64,000 nucleotides of DNA, taken from the NCBI RefSeq assembly GCF_000516985.1, contig NW_006917091.1, positions 5,948,518 through 6,012,517 of the forward strand, given 5' to 3'. Shown one piece after another: positions 62,588-64,000 of this stretch (position 1 is the first letter of the stretch; each line of letters opens with the position of its first letter). A model generated the notes under the pieces. That model was given only the letters and a program-made list of their open reading frames with translations. It ran no database searches and had not been told where the DNA came from. A program made the position numbers and the translations under genes. The DNA is from Pestalotiopsis fici W106-1. Taxonomy: Eukaryota > Ascomycota > Sordariomycetes > Amphisphaeriales > Sporocadaceae.

Positions 62588-64000
62588 TTATAAGAATAGC
62601 CGCTCTCCAGGCCCAGGCAATGATATCCTTTTCGATAATCTAGGGCCGACGGATTTGGGGCTTGGTAGAGGACCTGGGGCAATGATCGGCGAGGAGTCGC
62701 CGCCTTGGTTCGTATCCACGACCGTGTGTAGACCGCGGCTTTTGAGGACATCTCTGAGTTCACCCATAACATGACCCCTTTGCATGGCTGCCGCCCGTTC
62801 GGCTTCCCGGATCTTTCGTTCCTCGTGAGACCGCTGGATGCGCTCTGCTCGGGTCATCAAGCTCCTTGGTCTGGGGGTCGCGATGGCCTCGAAAGTCTCC
62901 ATGACGAGCGGTTGCGGCTCGGGACTTTGTGGGCTCATGTTTTCAGGCGGTGCTTCACCTCCAGTGAGCTGGTCCCACGCTGACGCAACTCCGCCTTCAC
63001 TTTCAGCCTCGCCGGTCTCTTCCAGTACTGCCTCCATGGATTTGTCGAGCCCTGGCGATAGTAGAGAGCTCATTGATGATACCCGGCGCTCATTTTTGTT
63101 GATTGACTTGGCTAGGCTCGACTTGCCAGATTGCCAAGCATCCATCAGATCTTCGATATCTTTCCCTATGCTTTCATAACGATCCATGAACATCTGGCCT
63201 AATTCCGATACGTCGTCGGCCGTGTCCAAGGTCTTTTTCGATTCTTCGAGTAACGAGTACATCTTTGCCTGGATGGTGCGAATACTCATGTTCATTCCGC
63301 CCACCTTGTCGATCTGGTGTTTCCATTTCAAGTGACGTGGACTTGTTGGACTCGTGCTTGTCCGATTGTCTCTCACCTCTGCGTCAAGTCAGCACACTTG
63401 CTTTGATGCCTACATCTTGCATTGAAACAAACCTCTATCTGGTACCAGGGCAGCCCGAAGGTTGCTGTAGGCTTTTTGCGTCACCTGGAGACACCTTTGG
63501 ATGCCCTGCAATGCGGTTGTATATTGTACCAGCTCCGTTCTGCTGCCAGTCTTTTCGAGTGACATTAGTGTAATAAGAAACATTTTTCGCGCATCTCGAG
63601 ACAGCTGGAGAGTTTCCCTCAACTGTGCCGTCTTCTGAGCATCTTCCGTGCTCAGGTTGACAAAGTGAACCATGTATTCATGGACCTTTTCCTTGTCACA
63701 CTTGAAAGCCTCGTCGTATTCCTTGAGTTGCTTTTGGCTTGCGAAATCTCGAATCTCTTGCGCTGTTTGATAGTAAACTTCAATGACGTCCTGGAAACAC
63801 TGGTTGAGCGAATGTCGGAGCTTTTGGCTCTTCAAAGCTTGACCATTATCATTATTCTCCAGACGACTCAGAGGAGGCAATGGTAAAGATCTGCTCGAAT
63901 TAGTTAGATGATCAGGAGAAAATAGGATCAGCCTGTACTTACAATCTGTAACCGCGTGCAACAAGCTCAACCTCAAAGATAAAGCTCAAAGCCGAACTGG
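62588..64000 (-). CDS. Unidentified helical protein (5' partial at window edge)
   Basis: Visible exons on the minus strand are 63944-64000 (partial), 63433-63890 and 62588-63378; the gene starts beyond 64000. The visible C-terminal part is about 434 residues. It begins SSALSFIFEVELVARGYRL and then has a long helical region: LRHSLNQCFQDVIEVYYQTAQEI, a Lys-rich linker, and VNLSTEDAQKTAQLRETLQLSRDARKMF. A second helical block (MSIRTIQAKMYSLLEESKKTLDTADDVSELGQMFMDRYESI) follows, then Ser/Pro-rich sequence with a charged helix (RAERIQRSHEERKIREAERAAAMQ). I do not recognise the family. Phases agree across both introns. A coiled-coil or scaffold protein is plausible. Confidence 0.8.

Overview
The window is nuclear DNA of a filamentous ascomycete, most likely a sordariomycete and plausibly Hypocreales. 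The signs are short introns (about 50-170 bp) with GTRAGT-like donors and YAG acceptors, compact intron-poor housekeeping genes, a QDE3/Sgs1-type RecQ with the N-terminus MTRNNLRE, a CrnA/NrtA nitrate carrier with a long cytoplasmic loop, and a Snt2-type BAH-PHD protein. Species cannot be named from the sequence alone. I joined exons by reading frame, splice signals and family conservation; no search was run.

Layout. 1-4849: snt2 chromatin reader (5' end off the window). 5490-6323: cytosine deaminase fcy1. 6677-9750: three tandem single-exon paralogues of an unrecognised small protein family. 10115-11024: HCNGP/SAP30BP-like protein, divergent from rpt4 (11623-13035). About 4.2 kb without genes lies before gfa1 (17251-19972). 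Then proteasome beta subunit pre4 (20817-21768, minus), an uncharacterised 547-residue protein (22777-24420, minus), a 3.8 kb gap, and the spindle-orientation protein kar9 (28213-31347). The RecQ helicase (32245-37599, minus) is followed by a DUF1275 membrane protein (38248-39218, minus), a 3.3 kb intergenic region carrying NIT4- and GATA-like sites, and the nitrate transporter nrtA (42568-44249). A GPI-anchored Ser/Thr-rich protein (45554-46392, minus) borders a 5.5 kb gene-free stretch. The right end holds a three-KH-domain RNA-binding protein (51874-53461, minus), a probable CENP-K-like kinetochore protein (55113-56166), dUTPase (57085-58152), pyridoxal kinase (58547-59915, minus), PCNA (60693-61664, minus) and an unidentified gene running off the right edge (62588-64000, minus).

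Most genes are unrelated housekeeping functions: proteasome (rpt4, pre4), cell wall precursor supply (gfa1, GPI protein), chromatin (snt2) and genome maintenance (RecQ, dUTPase, PCNA). I see no secondary-metabolite cluster, transposon, tRNA, rRNA or CRISPR array. The best candidate for something undescribed is the tandem family at 6677-9750, which keeps one predicted fold and an N-terminal CxC motif despite very low identity. Other points of interest are very short coding exons (8, 11, 18, 21 and 23 nt) in gfa1, pyridoxal kinase, PCNA and the KH gene, a possible dual-start dUTPase, and a nitrate-type promoter in front of nrtA.
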